A stretch of DNA of 64,000 nucleotides from Linnemannia schmuckeri. Taxonomy: Eukaryota > Mortierellomycota > Mortierellomycetes > Mortierellales > Mortierellaceae. Positions 17,382-30,255 of this stretch are shown piece by piece. The notes under the pieces are model-generated. The model was not told the origin of the DNA. It did not search any database and saw only the letters and a program-made list of their open reading frames with translations. The stretch lies in the NCBI GenBank assembly GCA_029449235.1, contig JANATG010000015.1, positions 1-64,000 on the forward strand. The letters are read 5' to 3'. Position 1 is the stretch's first letter; every line of letters starts with the position of its first letter. The translations under genes were made by a program, and so were the position numbers.

Positions 17382-19740
17382 ATGTCGAGGAACGCTGGAA
17401 AAACAGGATCCAACAACACTCCGCTTGGTCCGCGCAAGCGCATGATCGGCGATGTCGGTCAGTCCGATCAAGACGATCAACAATTCCGAGGGCGACCCGC
17501 CGATGTTCCCTCGCGGTTCTTCAGCCCAAACCAGAATGCTGCTGGTGGCGCAGGAGGATACCCTACACATTCCCCTGGTGTGTTTTCGTCTCAGTCACCT
17601 AGTTCCAGTGCGTACGGTAGCAGCCCCAGGAGTGATGCTCCTCCTCCTTCCAGGAGAGAAGGTACGGGTTGATATCTGGCTACCTAGTGTCCCTGTTAAT
17701 TTTCCTTCATTTCAGCTTGTTGTTTGATCCGTTGTACTGACTGATGCTTTTTTATCTGGCTTGAATAGATGGAACTGAGGAGCCAAAGCGCAAGAGAAAG
17801 AGTCGTTGGGCTGCAGAGGATGAAAAGGTCACTATCCCTGGAATGCCAACGGCATTGCCCACTAACATGACCGAAGAGCAGCTGGAGATGTTTTTGCGTA
17901 AATGACAAGATTTATTGCCCTTTTGTTATATTTGTGAGGAATCCATGGTGTTTTACGATCTTTGTGAAACCAATATTGTCTTTCTTTTGCTTGTTTTGTT
18001 TTTGTATCCGATCTAGTACACACACGACTTGAGGAGATTACAAAGAAGCTGAAATCTGGCGACGTTCTTCCACTGGATCGCGAAAGGTATGTGTTAGAAA
18101 GCCAATATCGTTTGGACATTTGTGCAGGCACAAGCAATTCTCCGATTGTTCTCTAAAATTCTTTTCTTTCTTCCCTCTATCAACTCGATTAGATCTCGTT
18201 CTCCTCCACCAGTGTACAATGCTGAGGGAAAGCGTGTCAATACCAGAGAATACCGTTACCGTAAAAAGCTGGAGGATGAGAGACACCAATTGATCGACGG
18301 CGCTATCAAAAAGTACCCAGACTTCAAACCACCAGCAGACTACAAGCGACCCACCAAAACCATGGACAAGGTCTATATTCCCGTCAAGGAATTTCCCGAA
18401 ATCAACTTTATTGGACTCTTGATCGGACCACGAGGAAACACTTTAAAGAAGATGGAGACAGAGTCTGGCGCCAAGATCAGTATTCGTGGGCGAGGATCGG
18501 TCAAGGAGGGTAAGAGTCGCTCTGACTCTGCGTCCAGCGCAAACCAGGAGGAAGACCTTCATTGTCTTGTTTCTGCCGACTCGGAAGATAAGGTTGCAAA
18601 GGCCATCCAGCTCATCAACAAAATCATCGAAACCGTAAGTATTATCTTGTTTTTATCAGATCTATGCAATTCTAAGCGACATCATTTTTTTCAAAGATCT
18701 AACTTCTCGGTTTTCTATTTTAATCCCAAACTAGTCTGCATCTGTTCCTGAGGGTCAAAATGAGTTGAAGCGCATGCAGTTGAGAGAGTTGGCGTCGCTG
18801 AACGGAACGCTCCGAGACGACGAGAATCAGACATGCTTGAACTGTGGTGCTGTCGGACATCGCAAGTTTGAGTGCCCTGAAATCCACAACGTCACCATTA
18901 ACCTTGTCTGTGGTATCTGCGGTGGGCATGGACACGCCACTCGTGACTGCAGAGAGCGGAACAACCCAGAGGCAGCAGAGAAAGCCCAGCAAAGGAACCA
19001 AAAGATTGACTCGGAGTACTTGAACCTCATGGCTGAGCTCGGAGAGCAGGTGCCCATAGGAATGACAGGACAGGCTGCTCCATCTGCTCCCGAACGCGAA
19101 AGTAGTCATTCCGGTTCATCTGTAAGTGATGAGAGTGTTTATCGATCACGTATCGTCATTACTATTATTTAAGTGTCGAAGAACGTGTAAATTTAATCTT
19201 TGTCTCTCAATCATATCTATAGGGTAACTATGGTCCTCCTCCTCCAAGAGGGCAGTCAGGGTCAGCCCCTCCTCCGTGGGCTAACAGTGGAGCTAGAGAG
19301 AGGGAGTCTTCCAGCCACAGCCCTGCACCTCCGCCTTGGGCTGCTCGTGCTGCAGCCTCGGCCGCACAGCCATCAAACCCAGCACCTTGGCAACACCATG
19401 GCGCTCCAGGAACTAGCAGCGCTCCACCTCCTCCCCCCTCTGCTGCTCCATGGCAGCAAGCTAGCGCAGCACCTCCTAATCCCTGGAACTCGCATCATTC
19501 TAGATCAGATGCCGCTGCGCCCCCACCTCCTCCCGGCTACCCTGGTCAGTCCTACCCATATGATCCTTACGGAGGATATTATTCATCGTATGGCGCGCCT
19601 CCGCCCCCACCCCCAGTTGCTCCTCCTAGCTGGGTACGTTGAACTTCATTATTTTTTGCTATTGTTGTGTACATACCGTCTGCTCTATCGAATCTACACA
19701 TGTACTAACCCATTGTTTTTGCTACGAATTATTCATGCTG

Positions 19741-19777
<37 letters not shown>

Positions 19778-19923
19778 CGCGCTCTCAGGCTGGGGCTCCA
19801 GGCATGCCTCCACCACCACCTCCTCCTGCTTCAGCAGCACCACCACCACCTCCTCCAGCACTGCCTACCCCTCCTCCCCCTCCATCATCTAACCCTCCTC
19901 CCCCTCCACCACCTAGTGTCTAA
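17382..19923 (+). CDS. BBP: Branch-point binding protein (splicing factor 1)
   Basis: Seven exons: 17382-17661, 17769-17897, 18017-18086, 18193-18634, 18735-19121, 19223-19633 and 19789-19923, all with GT-AG introns. They encode 617 aa. An SF1 helix-hairpin region (KRKSRWAAEDEKVTIPGMP, EEITKKLKSGD) precedes the KH-QUA2 fold (INFIGLLIGPRGNTLKKME, about 219-305). Two zinc knuckles follow (CLNCGAVGHRKFEC, CGICGGHGHATRDC, about 340-380), and the tail from about 430 is Pro-rich. The protein binds the intron branch-point sequence with U2AF in early spliceosome assembly. The ATG at 17382 has a strong CACC context. The last intron carries T36 just before its 3' splice site. Confidence 0.96.
19742..19777 (+). 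repeat. T36 tract in the last intron of BBP
   Basis: 36 consecutive T end 11 nt before the CAG of the 3' splice site at 19788, acting as an extreme polypyrimidine tract. Such runs are length-unstable. Confidence 0.95.
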
Positions 19924-20382
19924 CTGACGTTCATCCCTCTTTTCTTTCTTACTTTTACCTTGGATGCAATGATGTAACCAATTTCTTTTCTCTTTCAAAG
20001 CCAATCTAACAACATTCGTTTTTCTCTGAATAAATCAACGAACGGGACGGGACTGACTGCTGAGCTGGTAGGGGAACGAGACAAAAAATGGACATCCTTC
20101 TAGATCCAAAACTCATCCTCCTCTCTCGACTCTACATAGGCAGGGCTCCCCCGTTCGTTTCGCAGTACAGTAACAGCATGGGTGTTTAACTACTGACTTT
20201 TTCTACGTTTTAGCTTCTTTATTCGCTTTGTCCATTTTATGTGCAAGGTAGAATGAATAGGAAAAACAAAAATAAACGAAAGCGCGTTGAATGTTGTACA
20301 AGCAAGGGCTTTAGGTTTATTTCTTTGCAAGGAGAGAAAAATCGAAAAATGAATGAAGAAAACGTAACAGGCACGAGCGCGT
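19924..20382. other. Convergent intergenic region
   Basis: 3' flanks of BBP (+) and the ZNFX1-like gene (-). It includes AT-rich stretches and candidate polyadenylation signals (AATAAA at about 20030 and 20271). No gene was seen. Confidence 0.7.
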
Positions 20383-23300
20383 CTAGCAGCAGGTCATGCA
20401 AGGACGACAGCGATCACTACAGTTCCCAGAACAAAAGTGTTTGCCGCACTGAAGAGGCTTCCCGCAGGGATGGTTGCAGAACATGTCATCATGATCGCCT
20501 GCATGGCACTGGAAGGGACAAGGGTGCCCGCAATCCGGGAACACGCCTCCACAGGGCTTGGAGCAGCCTCCGCCTTGCACTTGATCGAATTCGGCCTCGA
20601 GTCCAACCTGGGAAATCATCTCGGGATGGCGAGGACATTGAAGCTTGATGCGATTGCCGATCTTGAAGCCGTGGCTCTGGTGCAGCAAACTCATGATAAT
20701 TGTGTTCCAGAGCTTCGATTGCTCTTTTAGCAACTGTGCATTGCCTATAATGTACATGCCCTAGAACACAAATGTTATTGGAACCACACGCGTCAGTATT
20801 CAAAACCGAGATAAGAGCAAGTATGAAAAAGCCAAGGTGATCATAGTTCAATGTGGTTACCTTTTTGGCACGAGACAGTCCGACACAGATACGGTTGCTG
20901 GTCTTTAGGAATCCAATGCTGTTGTTGCTGTTGCTTCGGACCAAACTCAAAATGATAATGTCGTTCTCCTCTCCTTGGAACCCATCGACTGTTGAAACAC
21001 GGATATCACTCGCACCAGAGACAATGCTTTGACGCAGCTTCTCCAGAATCTTGAGTCGCTGACCGGAATACATGGTCAGAATGGTGATCAGTGATGGGTC
21101 GTACCCTTGCTGCAAAAGATAGATCGCCAGCTTAGCGGCCACTCCGGCCTCATGTACATTGATGTGAGAGTTGTTCTGTCCGACCATATCCGGTTCGTCG
21201 TGTGTCAAAAACCAAAGCTAATCGATAACATTGGAATTATGAGTCTCAACTGAGAGACGCGTTGCTACTATGGAGCCAAGCTAGGGATAGAATGCGCAAA
21301 AATCAAATGAACTTACGTTGTCAACCATGCCGCGGACGTCATCGTAGTGGCAGACAGAGTCGTGGTCCCAGAGGTTCTTGTAGATCGGTCGAATCAGCCT
21401 GCGAATTTCTGGTCGCATGCGTCGCTGGCAGTCCAGCATTGAGTACGGAAAGTGGTTGGTGACAAGGCGCTCGAATAGAGATACATCGATGTTCAGGGAT
21501 TTCAAGTCGTCCACCGACATGCTTGGCCGAAGCTGCTCGTGATCTCCAATTAGGATGAGGTGCTGCACGGTAGGTGTCAACGCAGAGATGATATGGGCCT
21601 CCAGTGTCTCCGACGCCTCCTCGCAGATCATAATTTTGGGTTTCAATGCCCAGAGCAGGTCGTGGTACTTAGACTATAACAAAGAGTTTGATTGTTCAAG
21701 TTAGCTACAGCACTTGCAATCACACCAACCTGGCATTGTTCATCAGATGGTATAGGCTTACGGCTGCTGTGGTGGTCATGCCGATGACTCGGGCAGTCTT
21801 TAGGATATTCACGTCGTTCGCTCGCAACCCGGCGCGAATGTTCTCTCCGATAATGTTGAACTTCTCATTAAGCTCACCCAGCTTTTTGATGATTGTTGCC
21901 TGATAACTTTGGAGCCAGATCTTATAAACACCCATGCGCTTATTTCCTGGAATGTCGTGCACGTTGGGCATCCCGATGAAGGGCCGAACGTCCCCAACCG
22001 TAGCGTCGTTCAAATGGCGCACAATCGAAGGTTTGACGTTGACGACATTTCCCGACATCTTTGTCTCGTCCAAGTTGCCCGAAATAAACTCGTCCACTCG
22101 CTCCTGAAGCTCCTCCTCGTCAATTTCAACGACATAGTCATCCTGCAAAGAGGCATCGTCGAAAACAGAGATGTCGTGTGGATCCTGATTGTAGGGCGCT
22201 GATTGGAGCCAGGAGCGTGCTGTGGGTTCCTCCTCCGGCTCTGCAAAGCTCACCCACTCATCTGAGGAGAAAGAGTCGTGCTGTTCCTGCGAAATGATCC
22301 CCAGCTCCAGGAATTTTGACAATGGCACGTATTCCACAGCCAACTCCTCTAGCAGGACCAACATGTCGGTTTCCAGCTTGTCCTTCATCCTGAAGAATCG
22401 CACTGGCGCAGAGTTTATAACGTTGTCGTTATGTGCCTCCATCTGATTCTCCCTGTAGTGCGTTCGAACGTTGTAGAGAGTCCTGGGTGTGACAGTGGGG
22501 CTCTTGGATCGCGATCCGAGTCGAATAATTCGATCCTCAAACGTCATGATGCCCTCCAAGAACTGATCCAGCGCGTGGTTGGTCTGACACACAACTATGA
22601 TGGCGCCTGTCGTGCTAGTTGAAAACTGCTCCAGAAGCATCCGCGTCGTCAAGAGACCAAGGAAAGTCTTTCCTGTCCCGGGAGGTCCCTGCACCACTGC
22701 AAATTCCTTGGTTAGCATCCGTTGCATCGCTTCTATGACACTTGGCTGGATTTCTGAGGACTCCGGGGGCTCTTGAGAAATGCTCTGAGCGGGCCCCTTG
22801 AGAACCATGGGGAATTTGCGAAGTGACTCCCGGAGATAATCGTCGTCTCGAATGCGCTGGTTATGTTGACTGTATGCAGGTGACTCGAGCTCATGCTCCA
22901 ATCCAACAAGTTGCGGCTGAAAAGGTAGGGTAGATGGGTCGATGTCTTGGAGACATCTTAAGACGTGCTGATACGCCTCAAAGTACCCCTGCATGGACTC
23001 GATCATGGTGTAGCACACATCTGGGTCAAAATCCAGGTGAGGATCCGGTTTGATAAACTTTATGCCGATCCGAAGGTCTCGAGGATTCTGAAGGAACTCC
23101 AGGTCGCGCTCTACCACGGTGGCAAATCGAAAGTGTTCAAAGTTATCGACAGAAAGACAAACGATCGCTCCTGGAATAAGACGCTTAGATTGCCTCCAGT
23201 TGACTCTGTGACCTTCGACAATGAACGACATACGGTGAACCAATCCTATGCTGGCAAATAGTAACGCCATCGGGCGGACCTATGAAAACGACGAGGTTGA

Positions 23301-24624
23301 AAAAAAGTGCAGGGTGGGGCGCTAAGTTGGGGCCTCTGGAGGTTTTCCTATAAGTTTTAATATCCGTCCTCAGGTGCCATATCGATGCTTACATTGATGT
23401 ACTTGGTCATGTCGTTGTCATCCACAGTTCCGTAGCGGTAAGACTGGATCGCGTCTCGCACAGGAAGAATGCAGTCAGCCCGCAATAGCTTGAAATGTGT
23501 CTCCAGATAGTGTTCCGTTGAGTCGTATGCCTTGTGCACAATGTTCTCTGCTGGTTCAGGGTAATCCTCGTTGATGTCGGCGTCAGTTGGGTAAACAGAT
23601 TGAAAGCGAAAGTTGTCTATGACCAAAAAAAAACAGAGTGTGTTAATTATTTACGCGCTCCACAGGAAACAAAACAGCCCGCACGGACATAAAAAGCCTC
23701 TTCAATGACCGATTGCCATACGTACCTCGTGGTAGCTGGTTTTTCCACGAGATGTCCATCATCGGCTTCGGTTTTTGCACGTCGGCATAAATCTTCTTGG
23801 GTTTGCCTTGATTCTGCTGAGAGCGTTTATCGTTCCTGCCTCCGCCCCCAGGACCACCACCAACTCCTCGATGATTCCGATTATTGTTTCCTCCTCCACG
23901 TCCACCTATTTAAGTGCACAGAGTGGCGGATATGTGAGCTTGATATGCCATAGAAATAAAAGACGAGTCAGCCCGCTGATAAAAATCAGTCACTATTAGA
24001 CCTTACGATTGTTCTTTGGAGGGTGATTTTGCCGCTGTTGCTGCTGCTGCTGCTGCGGACGTGATGGTGGGTGTTGTTGAGACCGTGCTCCTTGGTCTTG
24101 TTGCCGAGAGCGTACCGAGGCGTCTTTGCCAGAGGCCGGGCCTTTTGGGGTCGGTGGTGCATCGAACCAATCGAACTGCTCTTCTTTGATCCGGCCACCG
24201 TTCGCCCTCCGATCAGAGCCTCGATTGTTTGGATTTGAAGGCTATTTCATATCGAAAGGAAAAAAAAAAAAATGGCGTGGACGGGGAAATAAAAGGTTAA
24301 CCTCGGTTAAACCCGAGAAACAAAAACAAAACTTGAGTATATTAAAAAGTGGTTATTGAGTGAACATAAACGGGAGCATTACATTCAACGATCCAGAGGC
24401 AGAGTGAGCTACATGCGTACAATGTCGAGCGGTTGGAAGAAAATAAACGGTTGCATGAGTGTCATCGTTAACGTTTCATGTTGCTTTTGTTTCTGAGAGT
24501 CGATGTCGAGGGTCGGTGGTAGTGGTGGCGTTGTTTTTGCTTCATTTTATTCCAGTGTCGTACCGAACATGCATGAGTCGCCGAATCTGCATGACCCTGT
24601 GTTTTGAAAGTCTCGACAAGACAT
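20383..24624 (-). CDS. ZNFX1/NFX1-type zinc-finger SF1 helicase
   Basis: Nine exons (minus): 24624-24564, 24408-24383, 24241-24007, 23905-23726, 23616-23393, 23279-21762, 21673-21317, 21217-20861 and 20760-20383, giving 1111 aa. A CCCH finger (C3, C12, C18, H22) is completed only by the 26-nt second exon. A Gln/Arg/Gly-rich region follows, then a UPF1-like SF1 helicase: GPPGTGKT near 438, ICEEAS near 764, GDHEQLRP near 790, DGFQGEENDIIILS and VGLSRAKK near 985. The protein ends in a short NFX1-type Cys/His region. Relatives (animal ZNFX1, fission-yeast Hrr1) act with RNA silencing and RNA-dependent RNA polymerases. A silencing role here is inference. Confidence 0.9.
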
Positions 24625-25353
24625 TGCTGTGGGCCTGTCGTGCTTTTGGTTGTTTGACTTGGCTGGTCGGCCAGGGGAGGGAAAGGTGGAAAGCGAGCGG
24701 CGAAAAGAACAAAATAGCGCGAGGGCAAACAAAAGAAAAAAGTGACTGTTGTGGCACGACACTGCGCGTATCATTTTCACGCGTAAGCATGATGAGACTC
24801 TGTGAAGAGATATTATCTCAGAGCGACTGCCAGAGGGAAGGAAAGGAAAGGGAAGGGCTTGTTTGACGTCATTTCCTGGACGTTCGTGGGACCAGAATGA
24901 CTGAATTAGAAAAGAATGGCTATCGTCAATGGGAAGAAGGAACAATAGAACCGAAGGGCCTGATAAGGATGACATGACCAAAAGGGACAAGAATAAGGTC
25001 CGTGTTTACTACGGTCCAAAAGGCTCAAAAAGGAGGCTCCTCAATTTGGAATCTTCATCATAATTGTTGACCCAGGCACAAACAAACGCTTGAGACGCAG
25101 TAGTAGCTCACACAGAAAAGTAAAAAAGGGATGACATAGTTTTTGCGCCGCAGAAGGGCCTGACGATCAAAGTACTAAAAGACGGATCGGCCACCCGCCA
25201 CACATACATATAAATATGCTTTGCACATTCACACTCATAGACGAACTATCTGTTCCTCCTATCTCCTATCTTTCGCCTCTTCTCACCTTTTATCCTACCC
25301 ATCTCAACAACACTCTCACCCTCAACCCACCTAACCCAAGCAACTACTCAAAA
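24625..25353. promoter_or_regulatory. Divergent promoter region
   Basis: 729 bp between the ZNFX1-like gene (-) and the acidic protein gene (+), presumably holding both promoters. CATATAAATATG at 25205-25216 is a TATA-like box about 140 bp before the plus-strand ATG. No other gene was seen. Confidence 0.5.
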
Positions 25354-26190
25354 ATGGCTACCCTCTTCGCCCAGAACCCAATCACCCTCTGCAACCCCTT
25401 CTCATTGCTCGAGTCCGAACTCAACCTTGAGGACCCTTCCTCCACCACCATTCCTACCATCACCACATCCAGTACCGCCGAAGCAGACTTGGACCTCTCC
25501 ACCTGGTCCGTCGTCAATTCTCCTTCGGCAAGTGACGACGAGGATAGTGACAATGACAGCGATGACGACGAAATCTATCATTGGCAAACTCCCAGTTCTG
25601 AACGTGAAAGCGGCAGCAGTTCGGACGTCCAAAACCTCGAGCCCCTCCACTTGTCGACCGGCAAGGACGGATTCACCAACATCAGCAAGGCCAAGACTGC
25701 CCGCAGCATCAACAGTCTCTCGGCCTCCTGCCCTAAACATCGAGGCGCTTGGGTCCTCAAGGTGAATAAGAAGCGTCGTAACAAATCTCAGGAACCGCAG
25801 CAGCAGCAGCAGTCAGTAACAGAAACAGCAACTGCTATTTCCACACAAACCCACGACAAGAGACGACTGAGCCTCATTAGCACAGACTCATCCTCCGAGA
25901 CCGAGGCAAAGTCTAAGACCAAGTCCATCCGTGTGGAAACCGAAGACTTGGACGATGCGCTCTACATGGACATGGGAGAGCACGAGCTCTCGAAATCCTC
26001 AAAGGCATCCAAGATCAAGAACAACCGTATCGCAACCTCCTATGAGCGTGAGCTCGCAAAGGATCTCCGATGCTTCTCTGAGGAAACCGACAAGGTCGAC
26101 AAGAAGCTCCTTCGTAGCCATCATTTCCGTCCCTCCAAGTCTGTTGGCTCCAGAAAGAACAACAAAAAGGCTTTCTTTGACGAGCTCTAA
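25354..26190 (+). CDS. Hypothetical acidic/Ser-rich protein
   Basis: A single exon of 278 aa from an ATG in good context (AAAAATGGCT). An in-frame upstream ATG at 25216 is less likely. The N-terminal half is Ser/Thr/Asp/Glu-rich with a dense acidic block (DDEDSDNDSDDDE). The middle has a basic KKRRNK patch and a Gln run (CAG repeat). The C-terminal part is charged (YERELAKDLRCFSEETDKVDKK) and ends in a basic segment before FFDEL. I do not recognise a family. The composition suggests a largely disordered, possibly nuclear protein. T34 lies in the 3' flank (26214-26247). Confidence 0.7.
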   Translation: MATLFAQNPITLCNPFSLLESELNLEDPSSTTIPTITTSSTAEADLDLSTWSVVNSPSASDDEDSDNDSDDDEIYHWQTPSSERESGSSSDVQNLEPLHLSTGKDGFTNISKAKTARSINSLSASCPKHRGAWVLKVNKKRRNKSQEPQQQQQSVTETATAISTQTHDKRRLSLISTDSSSETEAKSKTKSIRVETEDLDDALYMDMGEHELSKSSKASKIKNNRIATSYERELAKDLRCFSEETDKVDKKLLRSHHFRPSKSVGSRKNNKKAFFDEL

Positions 26191-26209
26191 ACATTTTTCT
26201 CCTTCACTT

Positions 26210-26247
<38 letters not shown>

Positions 26248-26440
26248 CCTTCAATACCTTTTCTCCTCCCTTGAAAAAGTAAAGCCTTCCCCTTGCATAC
26301 AAATGTACTATGCTGGCTGGTCCGGTCCCAACATTCCTCCACTGACAGACTGTATTAAAATATCTCACTAATAAATCAGCTGCTGGTGGCCCACTGATTA
26401 CTGATCTCTCCTGTGGTTTATTTATCAATTTTCGAATTGA
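26191..26440. other. Short intergenic region
   Basis: Convergent 3' flanks with the T34 run. Nothing else was seen. Confidence 0.6.
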
Positions 26441-29400
26441 TCACTTCTCGCCATCCCTGACAACAATGCCTTTCTTCAGCATCTTCTTTATCACCTTCGT
26501 CTTTCTATCCTTCTTTGCTGTCGCGGCCTTCTTCTTCCTTCTACCAATCCCATGATCCTCCCCGCCCTTAGCCTCGACCTTGGCCTTGGCCTTGCCCAGC
26601 AACCGCTGCAACTTGGCCAGCCTCAGATACTCCTCAATGTACTGTGGTCGAGTCAGCCCAATCTGTGAGCTCATCTTGCTCGTGCTCGCACCCGTGTCCT
26701 CCATGCCTGGACTCATGCCCGCGCCTGTGCTACTTGCGCTATTGTCGTCGTCGTCAATATTGCGGTCACGAGTCTGGGTCCGGACCAGCTCCAGCTCTCC
26801 ATAAAAGTACAGTGATGGTGATAATTGACCTTTGCCTAAGCCAATAAATGTAATTTTAGGAAAAGATGTGAAATCACACACACATACACATAAACAAAAG
26901 GGAGCAGTAAAAATAAATGTGAGTAATGATGTAAAAGCAAAGTAAAACAAAGCTGACTGAGGTTACACATTCCCTGCAGTTTGTGTGTTTGTGTCGTCCT
27001 GTAATTTTGGGAGACTACGGCATGCATGTCATGTCATGTCATGTCATGTTATGATTGTTTGTTTTCTTACCGTAACAAGGACTGGGTGCGCTCCAGCCTC
27101 CTTCAACTGACTGACAGGTATAAGCCTGCCATGTCTCTGGACAACCTGGGGGGACAATGCACTTACTGACGACCGTATTTCCAACAGGCGCCTCAGGAAG
27201 GACGAGCGGATACTTGACCACGGCAGGACATCGCTTGCGTTTGGATGCAACATAGGGAACCAGACCCGGTCTTCCAAGAATGTCGAGAGGGATGGTCGCT
27301 AATGAGGCGGGCGGTGGTGTTGTCTCTGGCTGAGGACAATCTCCTAATACTATTACTGCGGCGGTTTGAAGACGAGGAGACGAGGGACGATCCGCAGGCA
27401 ATTGAGGATTGAGCAGGGCTGCTGCTGGACTGCGGTCTGATCCTGATGGCGCTGCCTCAATCTTGACTGTGCCTGGACCTTGCTCCACGATCGTTTCAGA
27501 AGCTACGAAAGCCGCTTGGTCGGCAGATAGCGCTGGTTCGATTGCATATGCTGGCTCTACTTTACTAGAGCTTTCGACAGCAACGCCTACGACCAACGGT
27601 GCTTGTTCAGGCGTTCGTACTGTTTCGACGGCTTGTAATGGCTCGACTGCCTGTACTGGTTCGACGACATGAGGACTCTCAACACTAACCTCACCATGGA
27701 TATACTCAGCTTCAGGCATACGATACAGAACTTGGGGGATAGCCCTCCTTTGAATCGTACCCGTCTTCTTCTTCGTCTTCTCCTTCCTCTTTTTGGTCCA
27801 CATCGCAGTTGTATCACTCGTTGAATCCAAATCCTGATCCAAACTCCACCACATCACACCCGCAAGATTCAACTCTGTCACCATCTGCAGCTTCAAGTCC
27901 AAACTCGGTCGATCGTCATACCCGACCCAGTTGTCGTGTCGTTTACCGTACACGAAATAAAAGGCCTTTCCATCATTGTCCCACAGCGGCGTCACCTTTG
28001 GGTCTCGACCGTCATCATGGGCGGGGTGGATCAGACCTGCGAGCTCGTTGTAGGCCATATCCCCACGGGTGTCGATACAACTTGTGGGGTCACCTCCATC
28101 CTTGAACACTGCTTTTCCGGGAAGTGCTTGGTGGGTGGTGTCGGAGAGGATGAATGTTTTTCCAAAGAGGGCCAAACCGAGGATGATTTTGTTGCGGGGG
28201 ACACCGTGATCGAGGTACATCTCGATTGCGCCCTGGACGCTGTGGCCGCTATGCTTCTCGGTCGGCATCTGGATCAGCGCTGTGTGGATGTTCACTATCT
28301 TGACCGCGTCAAACGCGCCATACAGATCTACACACAAGTAAAATATTGTCGGTGTATCAACCTTTCTTATTAGTCTTCCCATTCAGTCAAGCAAGTCAAG
28401 AAGTGAAAGCACAAACGTAAAGATTTACCATAGGCCATGATCATGACAAAGTCAGTGTACGCGGCAACCTTTTCCATCTCAAATCCTTGAATCCCCTCCT
28501 GGAAAGAAGCACCTGCAAGACTTAGCACCAACCCACTCCCCTCCTTATCAAACGCCTCCCTCATCTCCTTGAACAACGCTGTGACAGATCCCCGATCCTT
28601 ATGGGACGGATACTCATAATCGATATCCACCCCATCAAACCCATAGAACTGACAAAACTCAACACAGCTCTCGATGAACACCTTACGCGATTCAGGCGAC
28701 CGAATCATATTCTCGAACCGGTACTTCGTCGAGGCTTCCCGCTTGTTTTTCGGGTGCGTAAAACTCCACCCACCAATCGAGATCATCACCCGTGTCCCCG
28801 TTGCCATCTTGAGCCGATTAATCTCAAAGTATAAGTTCTCGTCGCTGGCATCGGCAGGATAGAGCCGGTGGAAATCGTCAAAGTAGACAAACGCAAACAT
28901 GACATAGTCAAGTGATGACCACGGGATCGAGGATGGGAGGTAGGGTCGCTGGTGACAGCTGCTTCGTCCTTGTCCGCGGTATTGTGTCCAGCCTGGGAAA
29001 TATGCAACGTTGACGAGAGTGCCGTTGATCGGTAGTTTGTTGCTGGCAGTAGTCGCTGGGATTCGAAATCGTCGGCCGTCTTGGTTGGGGAACTGCCGCT
29101 GCTTGTCCTGAAGGTTAAAACCTAGTCGAGCCTTTTTATGGTGATGGTGGTGGTGGCGCGCCTTTTTGGTGGTGGTGCCATCTGCCTCGACCTCGGAGAA
29201 CGAGGCATCCAGTTGGCATAAACCAAACGCTTTTTGACAACCAACGAGACAGTAGTCAGCGTCGTTCCCGCAGTAGCCCCACTGAGAGCAACAGGGTCTA
29301 TCGGAAGGACAGTTATCCCGTTCTGGTCCACAGGGAATATCCGTCGACATGGACGACTGCCTGCCACCCTTCTTGTCCTTGCCCTCGTCCTTGTCTTTGC

Positions 29401-29797
29401 GGCTGCGTTGCTGAGGTCCTTTCTTCCACTTCTTGTCGCGATCCTTCTTGTCGACCTTCCGCGCCTCCTTGTTCTTCGTGCCATCGACATCTTGCTTCTC
29501 GTGCTTGTTGTCTCTGACACCCTTCGATTTGGCGTGTTTGCGTTTGTCAGTCTTGTTGGCAGATTTTTGTTTGTTTTTGATGGCGTGTTGATCCTGCTGC
29601 CCGCTTATCTGTCCTTTGCTTCCATTACTGCCACCGCTACCGCCATGTCTCTGGACCTCCTTCAATTCCTTATCCTTGTACCTATCTTTGTCCTTGTTCC
29701 TGGTACGAGCTTCCCCACTCGTCGACAACAGCAACAGCAGGACCAATAAGGCTATCACCAGATAGGCGATGTAGGCTCTCCTGTGACCGAAAATCAT
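26441..29797 (-). CDS. CBM18-GH18 chitinase, membrane-anchored type
   Basis: Exons (minus) 29797-28429, 28327-27071 and probably 26835-26441, about 1006 aa. An N-terminal hydrophobic stretch (about 10-30) is a signal peptide or anchor. A long Lys/Asp-rich linker follows, then a chitin-binding type-1 module (CCSQWGYCG, about 156-195), a His/Lys patch, and a GH18 barrel with SIGGWSF and DGVDIDYE near 384; the acid Glu is present. The exon 1/2 join restores MAYDLYGAFD. A long Pro/Ala/Val-rich tail with Cys residues follows. The enzyme hydrolyses cell-wall chitin. The last exon (basic, EYLRLAKLQRLLGKAKAK) is less certain, because without that splice the protein stops at 27039. An acceptor 6 nt downstream also keeps the frame. 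Confidence 0.88.
27022..27052. repeat. (TGTCA)n microsatellite in chitinase intron
   Basis: Five to six pentamer units (CATGT-CATGT type) next to the 5' end of the last proposed intron. Confidence 0.8.
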
Positions 29798-30255
29798 GGA
29801 GCAGAGGGGGCGTGTATGTGGGCTGCTGTGCAATAAAGTATTGAAAGGCGGGGGATGAAAAAAATAAAATAAAAATGAGGTGAGAACGACAAGAGCGACA
29901 GTTGAGTCAAGTATCAAAAACAATCGATGGATGAGCCTTTCTTTAACTCTGGACTGGAAAGGGGTGGTAAATTGGTATTATCAAAAGCAGAATGAACCTA
30001 CTCCTTACTCCTCTCCCTACTCCCCTCCCTACTCTCCTGCCTACTCCTCTCCTTGCTCCTTTTCTCTATGCGTTACTTACCTCTCAAACTTAACAGCGCC
30101 CCTATCCAGAAGAAAAAAAGGATGTGTCCATAAAGGAACAAAGGGGAATAGGCGAAAGAATATGTACATGAATGCGAAGAGTGTGAATTTTATTGTGATG
30201 TAAAGGATTTGAATGCAAAAAAGAAGAATTATATGTCTAGATAAAAAAAAGTAGG
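29798..30255. other. Intergenic region
   Basis: 5' flank of the chitinase and 3' flank of the Zn2Cys6 gene. It has a CT-rich imperfect repeat (CTACTCCTCTCC units, about 29999-30062) that may belong to the chitinase promoter. No gene was seen. Confidence 0.6.
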
